Shown in pieces: positions 1 to 5,739 of a stretch of 12,145 nt of DNA. The DNA comes from CAYFUT01 sp964346395 (GTDB lineage Bacteria; Bacillota; Halanaerobiia; Halobacteroidales; Halobacteroidaceae). The stretch covers positions 1-12,145 of the forward strand of contig CAYFUT010000071.1 of the NCBI GenBank assembly GCA_964346395.1. The letters are read 5' to 3'. The notes below the pieces were generated by a model, which was not told where the DNA came from, searched no databases, and saw only the letters and a program-made list of their open reading frames with translations. The first letter of the stretch is position 1. Every line of letters begins with the position of its first letter. The position numbers and the translations under genes were made by a program.

Positions 1-49
1 TTACTGTTGGTAGATGGTAATATCTATCGAAGGTTTTGAACTTTAGATG

Positions 50-69
50 CCTGGGAATTCATTCCCGGG
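50..69. other. Short GC-rich hairpin, function unknown
   Basis: CCTGGGAAT and ATTCCCGGG pair as a 9-bp stem (one G-T wobble) over a 2-base gap, or about 8 bp with a 4-base loop. No T-run follows on either strand, so it is not a typical intrinsic terminator. The first 130 bases contain no credible reading frame. They could be the tail of a structured RNA that begins outside the window, but I do not recognise a family. Confidence 0.4.
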
Positions 70-96
70 AGGTTCACGAATAAGATTATGAGAGAT

Positions 97-135
97 GATT
101 TACTTAAACTCAAACTCAATCTCAAGCTAAATTAA
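97..135. repeat. Family A intergenic repeat, single arm (CTCAA period-6)
   Basis: This stretch reads as a degenerate six-base periodicity (ACTCAA, ACTCAA, TCTCAA, GCTAAA) after a GATTTACTTAA start. It closely resembles the right arm of the inverted repeat at 2560-2597 and the reverse complements of the left arms at 2507-2543 and 5739-5770. Only one arm is present here. It lies just upstream of the promoter of the first gene. Confidence 0.6.
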
Positions 136-161
136 CATTTATCCCCCGAAAAGAATATAAT
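132..161 (+). promoter_or_regulatory. Sigma-A-type promoter of the first operon
   Basis: TTAACA (132-137) and TATAAT (156-161) are separated by 18 bp, placing transcription start near 168. The ATG at 160 overlaps the -10 box, which supports starting the first protein at 190. An inverted repeat, ATCCCCCG (141-148) with CGGGGGGAT (176-184), flanks the -10 box; its right arm contains the ribosome binding site. Confidence 0.65.
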
Positions 162-189
162 GTTAGAAATTATAACGGGGGGATTAGCT

Positions 190-534
190 ATGTATGATTT
201 GCAGAAAAAGAAGGGTTTTATAGTTATTGATGGAAGTGATATAATAAATGGAGATGAAGCGCTGGCAATTTGTAAGAAGGCAGAGCAGTTATTGGCTAAT
301 AATACTACTACTAACATTTTAGTTGATACGCGGACAGTGAATTTAGAAAAAAGCAAGTTTGATATTTTTATTAATTACTTAAGTCGGATTCAAGTAAAAA
401 AAATTGCTTTAGTTTTAGACCAACTAGTGAATAAATTTAAATTTAGTTTATGGCGCCGTAAATATCAGCCGCAGATAAAGATTGAACAGTTTACTAATGC
501 AAACGAGGCTGAAGACTGGTTTAAAGGAGAGTAG
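190..534 (+). CDS. Small SpoIIAA/STAS-like protein, function unknown
   Basis: The product is 114 aa and cytosolic: it has no signal peptide or membrane segment. The start at 190 is chosen because GGGGGGA sits 8 bases upstream, while the longer frame from 160 would begin inside the -10 box. Alternating beta strands and helices, a central ILVDTRTV strand-turn near residue 45, and a C-terminal NEAEDWF helix resemble the SpoIIAA-like/STAS fold, whose members often end in a similar A-x-x-W-L helix. No phosphorylatable Ser motif typical of anti-sigma antagonists is evident. It is the first gene of an operon; its stop is 2 bases before the next start and its last codons contain the downstream ribosome binding site, suggesting translational coupling. 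Family assignment is tentative. Confidence 0.6.
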   Translation: MYDLQKKKGFIVIDGSDIINGDEALAICKKAEQLLANNTTTNILVDTRTVNLEKSKFDIFINYLSRIQVKKIALVLDQLVNKFKFSLWRRKYQPQIKIEQFTNANEAEDWFKGE

Positions 535-536
535 AT

Positions 537-1007
537 ATGGTATTAGTTAGCAGTTGTCTGTTAGGAGAAAACTGTAAATATAATGGTGGGAATAATTATG
601 AAGCAGCAGTGAAGGAAAGATTAAAGGCAACAGAAGTTGTAGCTGTTTGTCCGGAAAGGTTTGGGGGGCTGCCTATTCCTCGTCCTCCGGCGGAGATAAA
701 AGGGGGCGGAGGAGCAGATGTCTGGACTGGACAGGCTAAAGTAGTGACCGAAGCAGGGGAGGATGTTACAGCTCAGTTTATTAAAGGAGCCCAAAAAACG
801 CTGGAGCTGGCGCAGAAGCATGATTGTAAGTTAGCTGTATTGAAGGCTAGGAGTCCTTCCTGCGGCTGCCGACAGATTTATGACGGCCGTTTTAGCGGTC
901 AAGTTAAGCCGGGGACAGGAGTAACTACTGCGCTGTTGGTTGAGCAGGGAATAAAAGTAATTAATGAAGAAGAAATTGATAAATCATCTAGACTGAAAGG
1001 GGACTAA
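537..1007 (+). CDS. DUF523 family protein (TudS-like Fe-S desulfurase)
   Basis: The 156-aa product matches the DUF523 family over its whole length. It has an N-terminal SSCLLGENCKYNG (residues 5-17), VCPE at 37-40, the GGLPIPRPPAEI segment at 43-54 and the SPSCGC motif at 106-111. A characterised family member, TudS, is a [4Fe-4S]-dependent thiouracil desulfurase whose cluster is held by three cysteines. Cys7, Cys38 and Cys109 are the likely equivalents here; Cys13, Cys97 and Cys111 are additional. The likely role is removal of sulfur from thiolated pyrimidines in the cytosol, but substrate specificity cannot be read from sequence. The ribosome binding site AAAGGAG lies within the end of the preceding gene. 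The gene is followed after 2 bases by trmL, so the three frames are tightly packed. Confidence 0.85.
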   Translation: MVLVSSCLLGENCKYNGGNNYEAAVKERLKATEVVAVCPERFGGLPIPRPPAEIKGGGGADVWTGQAKVVTEAGEDVTAQFIKGAQKTLELAQKHDCKLAVLKARSPSCGCRQIYDGRFSGQVKPGTGVTTALLVEQGIKVINEEEIDKSSRLKGD

Positions 1008-1009
1008 CA

Positions 1010-1468
1010 ATGAATATAGTACTTTACCAGCCGGAAATTCCGCCGAATACAGGTAATATTGCCCGTACTTGTGCTTGTGTAGGGGCCAACTTACATTTAA
1101 TTAGGCCGTTGGGCTTTTCAACTGATGAAAAAGCGGTTCGGCGGGCTGGACTTGATTACTGGGATAAGTTAGATATTTATTATTATGATAGTTTAGAGGA
1201 ATTGTTTGCTGCTTACCAGAACCATAATTTCTATTTTGCAACTAAATTTGCTGATAACTATCATACGGAAGTTGATTATAAGCCGGATGATTTTTTAGTT
1301 TTTGGCCGGGAGACAGCGGGGCTGCCTGATTACATACTAGAGGACTATCCGGAGCAGTGTATTAGGATTCCCATGCGGAAGAATATTAGATCGCTGAATT
1401 TGGCTAATTCAGTAGCCATTGTAGTGTATGAAGCCTTGGAGCAGATAGGGTTTCCTAATTTAATTTAG
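1010..1468 (+). CDS. trmL: tRNA (cytidine/uridine(34)-2'-O)-methyltransferase TrmL
   Basis: This 152-aa SPOUT-class enzyme is close to the usual TrmL length of about 155. Family motifs in order are NTGNIART (residues 13-20), LIRPLGF (30-36), FGRETAGLP (98-106), IPM (120-122) and the knot-forming RSLNLANSVAIVVYEAL (127-143). It has no extra N-terminal RNA-binding domain, as expected for TrmL as opposed to TrmH or RlmB. The enzyme uses S-adenosylmethionine to methylate the ribose of wobble base 34 in tRNA-Leu isoacceptors. AAAGGGGA precedes the ATG at good spacing. It is in an operon with the DUF523 gene and the aminotransferase gene 13 bases downstream. Identification is firm; the tRNA substrate is taken from characterised homologues. 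Confidence 0.93.
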   Translation: MNIVLYQPEIPPNTGNIARTCACVGANLHLIRPLGFSTDEKAVRRAGLDYWDKLDIYYYDSLEELFAAYQNHNFYFATKFADNYHTEVDYKPDDFLVFGRETAGLPDYILEDYPEQCIRIPMRKNIRSLNLANSVAIVVYEALEQIGFPNLI

Positions 1469-1481
1469 GGGAGGAACTAAA

Positions 1482-2351
1482 ATGACAGATATAGCTTATA
1501 TTAATGGAGAATTTACAGCCAAGGAAAACGCAGCTGTTTCTATTGAAGACCGCGGCTTTCAATTTGGCGATAGTATTTATGAGGTTATTAAACTTTATGA
1601 TGGAAAATTATTTAAGCTAAAAGACCATTTGCAGCGTTTATTAGCCAGTGCTGAACAAATAAAACTCGACTTTGGCTGTGATTTGACTGATTTGCAGGAT
1701 ATAATTGAGCGCTTAATGGAGAAAAATGAAGGCAACGACAAACTTACCTCTGGTAGTTTGTATATCCAGATAACTCGCGGAGCAGCCCCGCGGAGCCATA
1801 GTTTTAGTCCCAAGTTATCGCCGACAGTCATCATGTATTTCCTGCCGCCGAATAGTTCTTTGTCTAGTGACCGCCGCCAGAAGGGCGTGCAGGTTATTAC
1901 TTTGCCGGATAAAAGGTGGGACTACTGCAGCATCAAAACCACTAACTTACTGCCCAATATTTTAGGTCGCCAGCAGGCGAAAGAAGCAGGGGCTTATGAG
2001 GGGTTATTTGTAAACGATGATGAAATAGTGACCGAGGGAACCAGCAGTAATGTATTTATTGTGCAGGATGGGGTGATAAAGACCCATCCGCTAACTGATG
2101 ATATTCTGGGCGGTATCACCCGGCAGGTGGTGCTGAAGTTGGCCCGGAGTAAATTTCCCGTTCGGGAAGAAAAGTTTACTGCTCAAGATTTGCATCAGGC
2201 CGACGAAGTGTTTTTGACTAGCACAACCAAGGAAGTTCTAGGAGTAGTAAAAGTAGATGATCAGGAAATAAAAGAAGGACAAGTAGGAGAGATAACCTGG
2301 GAGTTATATACTATGTATAGGGAGTATATAGAGCAATTTAAGCAGCGGTAG
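1482..2351 (+). CDS. dat: D-amino-acid (D-alanine) aminotransferase, PLP class IV
   Basis: This 289-aa fold-type IV PLP enzyme transfers the amino group between D-alanine and 2-oxoglutarate, giving D-glutamate and other D-amino acids for peptidoglycan. Visible features are IEDRGFQFGDSIYEV (residues 21-35), the PLP-binding lysine Lys152 in SIKTTNLLPN, EGTSSNVF (185-192), which contacts the cofactor, and the DILGGITR segment (207-214) near the phosphate. R104-S-H106 in RGAAPRSH matches the Arg98/His100 pair that binds substrate carboxylate in the Bacillus enzyme. This favours D-amino-acid aminotransferase over branched-chain aminotransferase or aminodeoxychorismate lyase. GGGAGGA precedes the ATG. 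It is the last gene of its operon and faces the tRNA cluster. Confidence 0.88.
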   Translation: MTDIAYINGEFTAKENAAVSIEDRGFQFGDSIYEVIKLYDGKLFKLKDHLQRLLASAEQIKLDFGCDLTDLQDIIERLMEKNEGNDKLTSGSLYIQITRGAAPRSHSFSPKLSPTVIMYFLPPNSSLSSDRRQKGVQVITLPDKRWDYCSIKTTNLLPNILGRQQAKEAGAYEGLFVNDDEIVTEGTSSNVFIVQDGVIKTHPLTDDILGGITRQVVLKLARSKFPVREEKFTAQDLHQADEVFLTSTTKEVLGVVKVDDQEIKEGQVGEITWELYTMYREYIEQFKQR

Positions 2352-2370
2352 AATTAAAAAGAAAGGAATA

Positions 2371-2405
2371 GCAAAAACTAAAAATAACTGGCTAATTAGC
2401 CAGTT
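2371..2405 (-). terminator. Intrinsic terminator of the tRNA cluster
   Basis: AACTGGCTAA/TTAGCCAGTT is a perfect 20-bp palindrome at 2386-2405. Read on the minus strand it is followed by ATTTTTAGTTTTTG, giving a hairpin plus U-tract just after the tRNA-Tyr gene. On the plus strand no T-run follows, so termination of the upstream aminotransferase operon here is unproven. Confidence 0.75.
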
Positions 2406-2417
2406 AAGTGATGAATA

Positions 2418-2504
2418 TGGTGGAGGGGAGAGGATTCGAACCTCTGAAGGCAGCGCCGGCAGATTTACAGTCTGCTCCCTTTGACCAGACTCGGGAACCC
2501 CTCC
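2418..2504 (-). tRNA. tRNA-Tyr (GTA)
   Basis: A complete class II tRNA with encoded CCA. The acceptor stem is GGAGGGG with CCCCTCC, discriminator A. The anticodon loop CTGTAAA gives GTA (plus-strand 2466-2468). A long variable arm, as required for bacterial tRNA-Tyr, and a T-loop GGTTCGAATCC are present. It is the last gene of the five-tRNA cluster, directly before the terminator. Confidence 0.97.
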
Positions 2505-2506
2505 AC

Positions 2507-2597
2507 GTTGAGTTTTGAGGTTAAGGTTGAGCTTGAGTAAATCACATAAGTATTTTTATGGTTTACTTAATCTCAAACTTAAACTTAATACTTAATT
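2507..2597. repeat. Family A long imperfect inverted repeat between tRNA genes
   Basis: The left arm (2507-2543, TTGAG-type hexamers) and right arm (2560-2597, CTCAA/CTTAA-type hexamers) are imperfect inverted copies with several G-T wobbles. They fold over a small CATAAG...TATG centre. The element fills the whole spacer between tRNA-Tyr and tRNA-Asp. Related arms occur at 97-135 and 5739-5808. Confidence 0.7.
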
Positions 2598-2675
2598 TGG
2601 CGGGGACGACGAGATTCGAACTCGCGAGCTCCGGCGTGACAGGCCGGCGTGTTAACCAGGCTACACCACGTCCCC
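2598..2675 (-). tRNA. tRNA-Asp (GTC)
   Basis: A complete cloverleaf with acceptor GGGGACG/CGTCCCC, discriminator G (normal for tRNA-Asp) and encoded CCA (TGG at 2598-2600). The anticodon stem-loop CCGGC-CTGTCAC-GCCGG reads GTC (2638-2640). The T-arm is GAGTTCGAATCTC. It lies between two repeat-filled spacers in the tRNA cluster. Confidence 0.97.
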
Positions 2676-2680
2676 ATGAA

Positions 2681-2801
2681 AATCAGTGTATAGTTGAGCA
2701 GTGAACAGTTTACAGTTGAAATTCAATTGCAATTTATATTTTTTTGCTTTTAACTGTAAATTGTCAACTAATCAACTATACACTGATTAACTATACACTG
2801 A
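2681..2801. repeat. Family B long inverted repeat between tRNA genes
   Basis: A perfect 17-bp outer inverted repeat pairs 2681-2697 (AATCAGTGTATAGTTGA) with 2772-2788. Inside it, ACAGTTTACAGTT pairs with AACTGTAAATTGT through one wobble. The end is duplicated: AACTATACACTGA occurs at 2774-2786 and again at 2789-2801. The element fills nearly all of the tRNA-Asp to tRNA-Lys spacer, and its AACTGTAAATTGT core recurs in the hydB-hydA spacer. Confidence 0.8.
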
Positions 2802-2807
2802 AGTAAT

Positions 2808-2883
2808 TGGTGGGTCAGGGAGGAATCGAACCCCCGACACTCGGATTAAAAGTCCGATGCTCTGCCGACTGAGCTACTGACCC
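2808..2883 (-). tRNA. tRNA-Lys (TTT)
   Basis: A complete 76-nt tRNA with acceptor GGGTCAG/CTGACCC, discriminator A and encoded CCA. The anticodon loop CTTTTAA gives TTT (2848-2850). The D-arm AGCTCAGTCGGCAGAGC and T-loop GGTTCGATTCC are canonical. It sits 3 bases downstream of tRNA-Arg in the transcript. Confidence 0.97.
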
Positions 2884-2886
2884 CTA

Positions 2887-2963
2887 TGGCGCGCCCGGGA
2901 GGACTCGAACCTCCAACCTCCAGATTCGAAGTCTGTTACTCTATCCAGTTGAGCTACGGGCGC
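2887..2963 (-). tRNA. tRNA-Arg (TCG)
   Basis: A complete 77-nt tRNA with acceptor GCGCCCG/CGGGCGC, discriminator G and encoded CCA. The anticodon stem-loop CAGA-CTTCGAA-TCTG reads TCG (2927-2929), for arginine CGN codons. The T-loop is GGTTCGAGTCC. It is separated by 6 bases from the tRNA-Pro gene upstream. Confidence 0.96.
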
Positions 2964-2969
2964 ATATTG

Positions 2970-3047
2970 TGGTCGGAGCAGCAGGATTTGAACCTGCGAC
3001 CCCCTGGTCCCAAACCAGGTGCGCTAGCCAAACTGCGCCATGCTCCG
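2970..3047 (-). tRNA. tRNA-Pro (TGG)
   Basis: A complete tRNA with acceptor CGGAGCA/TGCTCCG, discriminator A and encoded CCA (TGG at 2970-2972). The anticodon loop TTTGGGA gives TGG (3010-3012). The T-loop GGTTCAAATCC is canonical. It is the first gene of the cluster, after two candidate promoters. Confidence 0.97.
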
Positions 3048-3065
3048 ATGTTTGCAACAATTAAC

Positions 3066-3094
3066 ATTATAAATAAATTAGCCGTAAAATGCAA
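3066..3094 (-). promoter_or_regulatory. Proximal candidate promoter of the tRNA cluster
   Basis: On the minus strand TTGCAT (3094-3089) and a perfect TATAAT (3071-3066) are separated by 17 bp. Transcription would start near 3060, a few bases before tRNA-Pro. It is the nearer of two tandem candidates. Confidence 0.7.
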
Positions 3095-3151
3095 GAAAAA
3101 AATCAAATTATATTAAAGCCAAGAGAAACTTTTTCTTACACAGCGACTATT

Positions 3152-3180
3152 AATATAACATTATTTAATTTCTTTGTCAA
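3152..3180 (-). promoter_or_regulatory. Distal candidate promoter of the tRNA cluster
   Basis: On the minus strand a perfect TTGACA (3180-3175) and TATATT (3157-3152) are separated by exactly 17 bp. It lies immediately downstream of the ldh terminator and about 110 bp upstream of tRNA-Pro. With the box at 3066-3094 it would give tandem promoters, common for stable-RNA operons. Confidence 0.7.
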
Positions 3181-3181
3181 G

Positions 3182-3217
3182 AAAAAAATAAAAGAGGCTG
3201 GATAAAATTCAGCCTCT
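3182..3217 (-). terminator. Intrinsic terminator of ldh
   Basis: On the minus strand AGAGGCTG (3217-3210) pairs with CAGCCTCT (3200-3193) over a 9-base loop, then TTTATTTTTTTC. It lies 14 bases after the ldh stop codon. This is a classic Rho-independent terminator. Confidence 0.92.
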
Positions 3218-3231
3218 AAGAAACTTAAATT

Positions 3232-4191
3232 TTATAGATTGAGCTTATCTAGGGTTTCCCGCATAGTATCAGCTGATTCAATAAAGGCTTCTTTTTCTTC
3301 TTCATTGAGGGGTAAATTTAAAACTCTGTTAACTCCTGAATTGTTAATGATAGTCGGTAAGCTGAGACAGATATCTTCTACTCCATATTGGCCGTTCATG
3401 AGAGTAGAAACAGTTAGGACTGCATTTTCATTGCGCAGGATAGCCCGAACAATGCGAGTTATGGCTAGGGCAATAGCATAGTAGGTAGATCCTTTTTTGT
3501 CAATGATTTCGTAAGCAGCATTTTTGACTTTCGTTTCTATTTCTTGCTTATTGTTGCCGGTTTCACATTCTTTATCGCAAACCGGGCAGTAGTTATCTAA
3601 TTGAGCGCCGGCAATATTGGTAAGACTCCAGACGGGGACTTCACTATCGCCGTGTTCACCGATAATATAACCGTGGACATTATTAGCAGCTACTTCACAG
3701 GTGCGGCTGACGAGAGAGCGAAACCGGGAACTATCGAGTACTGTTCCGGAACCGATAACTCTATCCTGGGAAAAATTAGATAATTTATAGGATACGTAAG
3801 TTAATATATCTACTGGATTGGTTACTATTAGTAAAATTCCTGTTTGATTATATTTATTGACTTTAGGAATAATCTGCTTAAATATCTCTGTATTTTTTTC
3901 TACTAGGTCAAGTCGAGTTTCGCCTGGTTCCTGATTTGCCCCAGCAGTAACAATGATAATGTCAGCATTTGCACAGTCTGAATAATCACCAGCATTTACC
4001 TTGACTGGCGGCACAAAAGAAGCACCGTGGTTAATATCCATAGCTTCTCCTTCTGCTTTTTCCTGGTTAATGTCAATCAAAACTATTTCAGAAGCAACTC
4101 CCTTAATCATTAGAGCATAAGCAGTGGTAGCTCCTACCCCGCCGGCTCCAATAATGGCAATTTTATTAATTTCTTTATCTTCTCCAGCCAT
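3232..4191 (-). CDS. ldh: L-lactate dehydrogenase (NAD-dependent)
   Basis: The 319-aa cytosolic enzyme reduces pyruvate to L-lactate with NADH. The start at 4191 is chosen because GGAGGT lies 9 bases upstream; an extra 43 in-frame codons upstream are not credible. Motifs are GAGGVG (15-20), Asp40 selecting NAD, Gln87 in NQEPGETRLD (Gln gives lactate rather than malate specificity), Arg93, TNPVD (124-128), Asp153-Arg156, and catalytic His180 in GEHGDSEVP. Arg158 and His173 match the fructose-1,6-bisphosphate site of Firmicute enzymes, so allosteric activation is likely. Three cysteines (202, 205, 209) in CPVCDKEC sit in a surface region and are unusual. The gene is divergent from perR and followed by its own terminator. 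Confidence 0.96.
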   Translation of the reverse strand: MAGEDKEINKIAIIGAGGVGATTAYALMIKGVASEIVLIDINQEKAEGEAMDINHGASFVPPVKVNAGDYSDCANADIIIVTAGANQEPGETRLDLVEKNTEIFKQIIPKVNKYNQTGILLIVTNPVDILTYVSYKLSNFSQDRVIGSGTVLDSSRFRSLVSRTCEVAANNVHGYIIGEHGDSEVPVWSLTNIAGAQLDNYCPVCDKECETGNNKQEIETKVKNAAYEIIDKKGSTYYAIALAITRIVRAILRNENAVLTVSTLMNGQYGVEDICLSLPTIINNSGVNRVLNLPLNEEEKEAFIESADTMRETLDKLNL

Positions 4192-4261
4192 AATTTTGCT
4201 ACCTCCTTTTTCTTTTTTAGTATTAACCGAGAAAAGTTGTCTTACTATATAAAATTCAATG

Positions 4262-4275
4262 GTAATAATTATTAC
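4262..4275. promoter_or_regulatory. Candidate Fur/PerR-type operator, upstream copy
   Basis: GTAATAATTATTAC is a perfect 14-bp palindrome related to the TTATAATNATTATAA consensus of PerR. It lies 12 bp upstream of the perR -35 box and about 70 bp before the ldh start, so it could act on either gene. No clear ldh promoter could be fixed in this AT-rich stretch. Confidence 0.55.
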
Positions 4276-4287
4276 TCCTCTTTGTGA

Positions 4288-4316
4288 TTGACATTTTTTA
4301 TAATTAGTGATATACT
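4288..4316 (+). promoter_or_regulatory. Promoter of perR
   Basis: A perfect TTGACA (4288-4293) and TATACT (4311-4316) are separated by exactly 17 bp, giving a start near 4323. That point falls inside the palindrome at 4321-4337, the expected geometry for autorepression. Confidence 0.85.
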
Positions 4317-4320
4317 TCAA

Positions 4321-4337
4321 TTAATAATAATTATTAA
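4321..4337. promoter_or_regulatory. Candidate PerR/Fur operator over the perR start
   Basis: TTAATAATAATTATTAA is a perfect 8-1-8 inverted repeat that closely fits the 7-1-7 layout of PerR and Fur boxes. It covers the predicted transcription start of perR. Repressor bound here would block the promoter at 4288-4316. Confidence 0.7.
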
Positions 4338-4387
4338 AAATAGGAACAAATAATCAATAAATTGCCAGCAAAGGAGATTAGATAGCA

Positions 4388-4780
4388 ATGGGGCAAAAAA
4401 AACGGCGGATGACCAAACAGCGGAAGAAAATTTTAGAGGTCTTGAAGAGTACGGACTGCCATCCCACGGCTGACTGGATTTATGAGCAAGTTAAAGAAGA
4501 AATTCCTGATATTAGTTTAGGTACAATCTACCGTAATTTAAATGTACTGCAGGAGATGGGAAAGATCATGGAGCTAAATTATGGTAGTGATTACAGCCGA
4601 TTTGATGGCAATCCAACCAATCATTATCATTTCACTTGTCTTGAATGTGGAAAGGTAATGGATGTAGATATGGAAGTAGTGGCTGAAATGAATGAAGAAG
4701 TAGCTGAGGTAGTAAATGGAGAGGTAGCATACCACCGAACCGAATTTTTCGGTTACTGTGAAGAATGTTCTGGCGAATAG
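4388..4780 (+). CDS. perR: Peroxide-responsive repressor PerR (Fur family)
   Basis: The 130-aa product has an N-terminal winged helix (about residues 8-70, including TADWIYEQV and LGTIYRNLNVL) and a C-terminal dimerisation and metal domain. The residues that define Bacillus subtilis PerR are all present at a constant offset of 12: His25, Asp73, His79, His81 and Asp92 for the regulatory Fe/Mn site, and Cys84, Cys87, Cys124 and Cys127 for structural zinc. Asp92 is the key call, since Fur proper usually has Glu here. The Fe form is inactivated by peroxide-driven oxidation of the histidines, derepressing antioxidant genes. AAGGAGA precedes the ATG. The two palindromes upstream imply autoregulation. 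No antioxidant target gene lies in the window. Confidence 0.9.
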   Translation: MGQKKRRMTKQRKKILEVLKSTDCHPTADWIYEQVKEEIPDISLGTIYRNLNVLQEMGKIMELNYGSDYSRFDGNPTNHYHFTCLECGKVMDVDMEVVAEMNEEVAEVVNGEVAYHRTEFFGYCEECSGE

Positions 4781-4794
4781 AATAATTTATTTTT

Positions 4795-4825
4795 CCTCCC
4801 TATTTTGCTAGGGAGGATTTTTATA
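4795..4825 (+). terminator. Intrinsic terminator of perR
   Basis: CCTCCCTA (4795-4802) pairs perfectly with TAGGGAGG (4809-4816) around a 6-base loop, followed by ATTTTTATATTA. It lies 14 bases after the perR stop. A T-rich stretch before the stem gives a weaker signal on the other strand. Confidence 0.9.
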
Positions 4826-4828
4826 TTA

Positions 4829-4928
4829 NNNNNNNNNNNNNNNNNNNNNNNNNNNNNNNNNNNNNNNNNNNNNNNNNNNNNNNNNNNNNNNNNNNNNNNN
4901 NNNNNNNNNNNNNNNNNNNNNNNNNNNN
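4829..4928. other. Assembly gap of exactly 100 N
   Basis: A run of 100 undetermined bases separates the perR terminator from a coding frame already in progress. The round number suggests a placeholder gap whose true size is unknown. It hides the start, ribosome binding site and promoter of uvsE and possibly more. Confidence 0.98.
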
Positions 4929-5739
4929 AAAAGAAAAATTAAATTCTTTATTAAAGACGAACTTAACTAATACTTTAGAAATTTTAAAATTTAATCGCCA
5001 GCATGATATTGAAGTATATAGATTATCATCTGATATTGTACCGTTGGCCACTCATTCGATTACGGAGGATTGGGATTATATTGCACAGGGAAAAGAAAAG
5101 TTACGGGAGATCGGTGAATTTGTAACGGAAAATGAGCTGCGGGTTAGCCTGCATCCGGGCCAATACACTGTCTTAAATAGTAATAAGACGCGAGTAGTGG
5201 ACAATGCAGTGGCTGATTTAGAATATCATTCTCGTTTACTGCAGGCGATGGGGCTGGATACGACGCATAAATTAGTACTGCATATCGGTGGGGTGTATGG
5301 TGATAAAGAAACTGCTATTAGGCGTTTTAAAGATCATTTCACCCGCCTGTCAAAAGATGTTCAGCAGCGGCTGATAATTGAAAATGATGATAAGTCCTAT
5401 ACAGCTGGAGAGGTCTTACAGATAGCAAGAGATTTAGAAATTCCAATGGTATTGGATGTGCATCACTTTAATTGTAATCAACGCTCGGGGGAAGAACTAG
5501 CGGAGTTACTGCCGGCTGTCTTTGCTACCTGGGGGGCAGAAAGGCCGAAACTACATTTTTCTTCGCCGCGCAGTGAAGAAAACTTTGCTAGCCATGCTGA
5601 CTATATTAATGCTGATGATTTTAAAGAGTTTAAGGATTTGGCTAAGTCAGTAGTGGGGCTTGATTTTGACGTTATGTTAGAATGTAAGGAAAAAGATAAG
5701 GCTTTGTTTCGGCTGCGGGAAGAGTTAGAATTAATCTGA
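4929..5739 (+). CDS. uvsE: UV DNA damage endonuclease UvsE, 5'-truncated by gap
   Basis: The frame is open from the first base after the gap (first full codon at 4930) to the TGA at 5737-5739, giving about 269 residues. Family members have about 300-320, so roughly 30-50 N-terminal residues lie in the gap. A start at the TTG at 5044 is wrong, because conserved sequence (TLEILKFNRQHDIEVYRLSS) precedes it. The TIM-barrel metal motifs are all visible: SSDIVPLATH, SLHPGQY, LHIGGVYGDKE, IENDD, LDVHHFN, KLHFSS, SHADY and MLECKEKD. UvsE nicks DNA 5' of UV photoproducts and some other lesions, using three metal ions, and starts an alternative excision repair. It appears to stand alone, followed by a terminator. 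Confidence 0.93.

Noticed and set aside
160..189. Upstream ATG for the first small protein
   Set aside because: It overlaps the -10 box and has no ribosome binding site; the ATG at 190 has GGGGGGA.
97..2801. CRISPR array for the recurring repeats
   Set aside because: Repeats are degenerate, scattered, mostly inverted and lack regular unique spacers; no cas gene is present.
2886..3116. A 76-codon plus-strand frame beginning MARPGGLEPPTSRFEV
   Set aside because: It is the well-known artefact of translating tRNA genes antisense; it lies across the tRNA-Arg and tRNA-Pro genes.
3232..4191. Malate dehydrogenase as an alternative for ldh
   Set aside because: Gln87 in NQEPGETR, rather than Arg, and the FBP-site residues favour lactate dehydrogenase.
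4192..4320. A 43-codon N-terminal extension of lactate dehydrogenase
   Set aside because: The extension is not LDH-like and overlaps the perR promoter and operators; a strong GGAGGT site precedes the internal ATG at 4191.
4821..5051. A minus-strand frame running through the N gap
   Set aside because: It exists only because undetermined bases contain no stop; it is antisense to uvsE.
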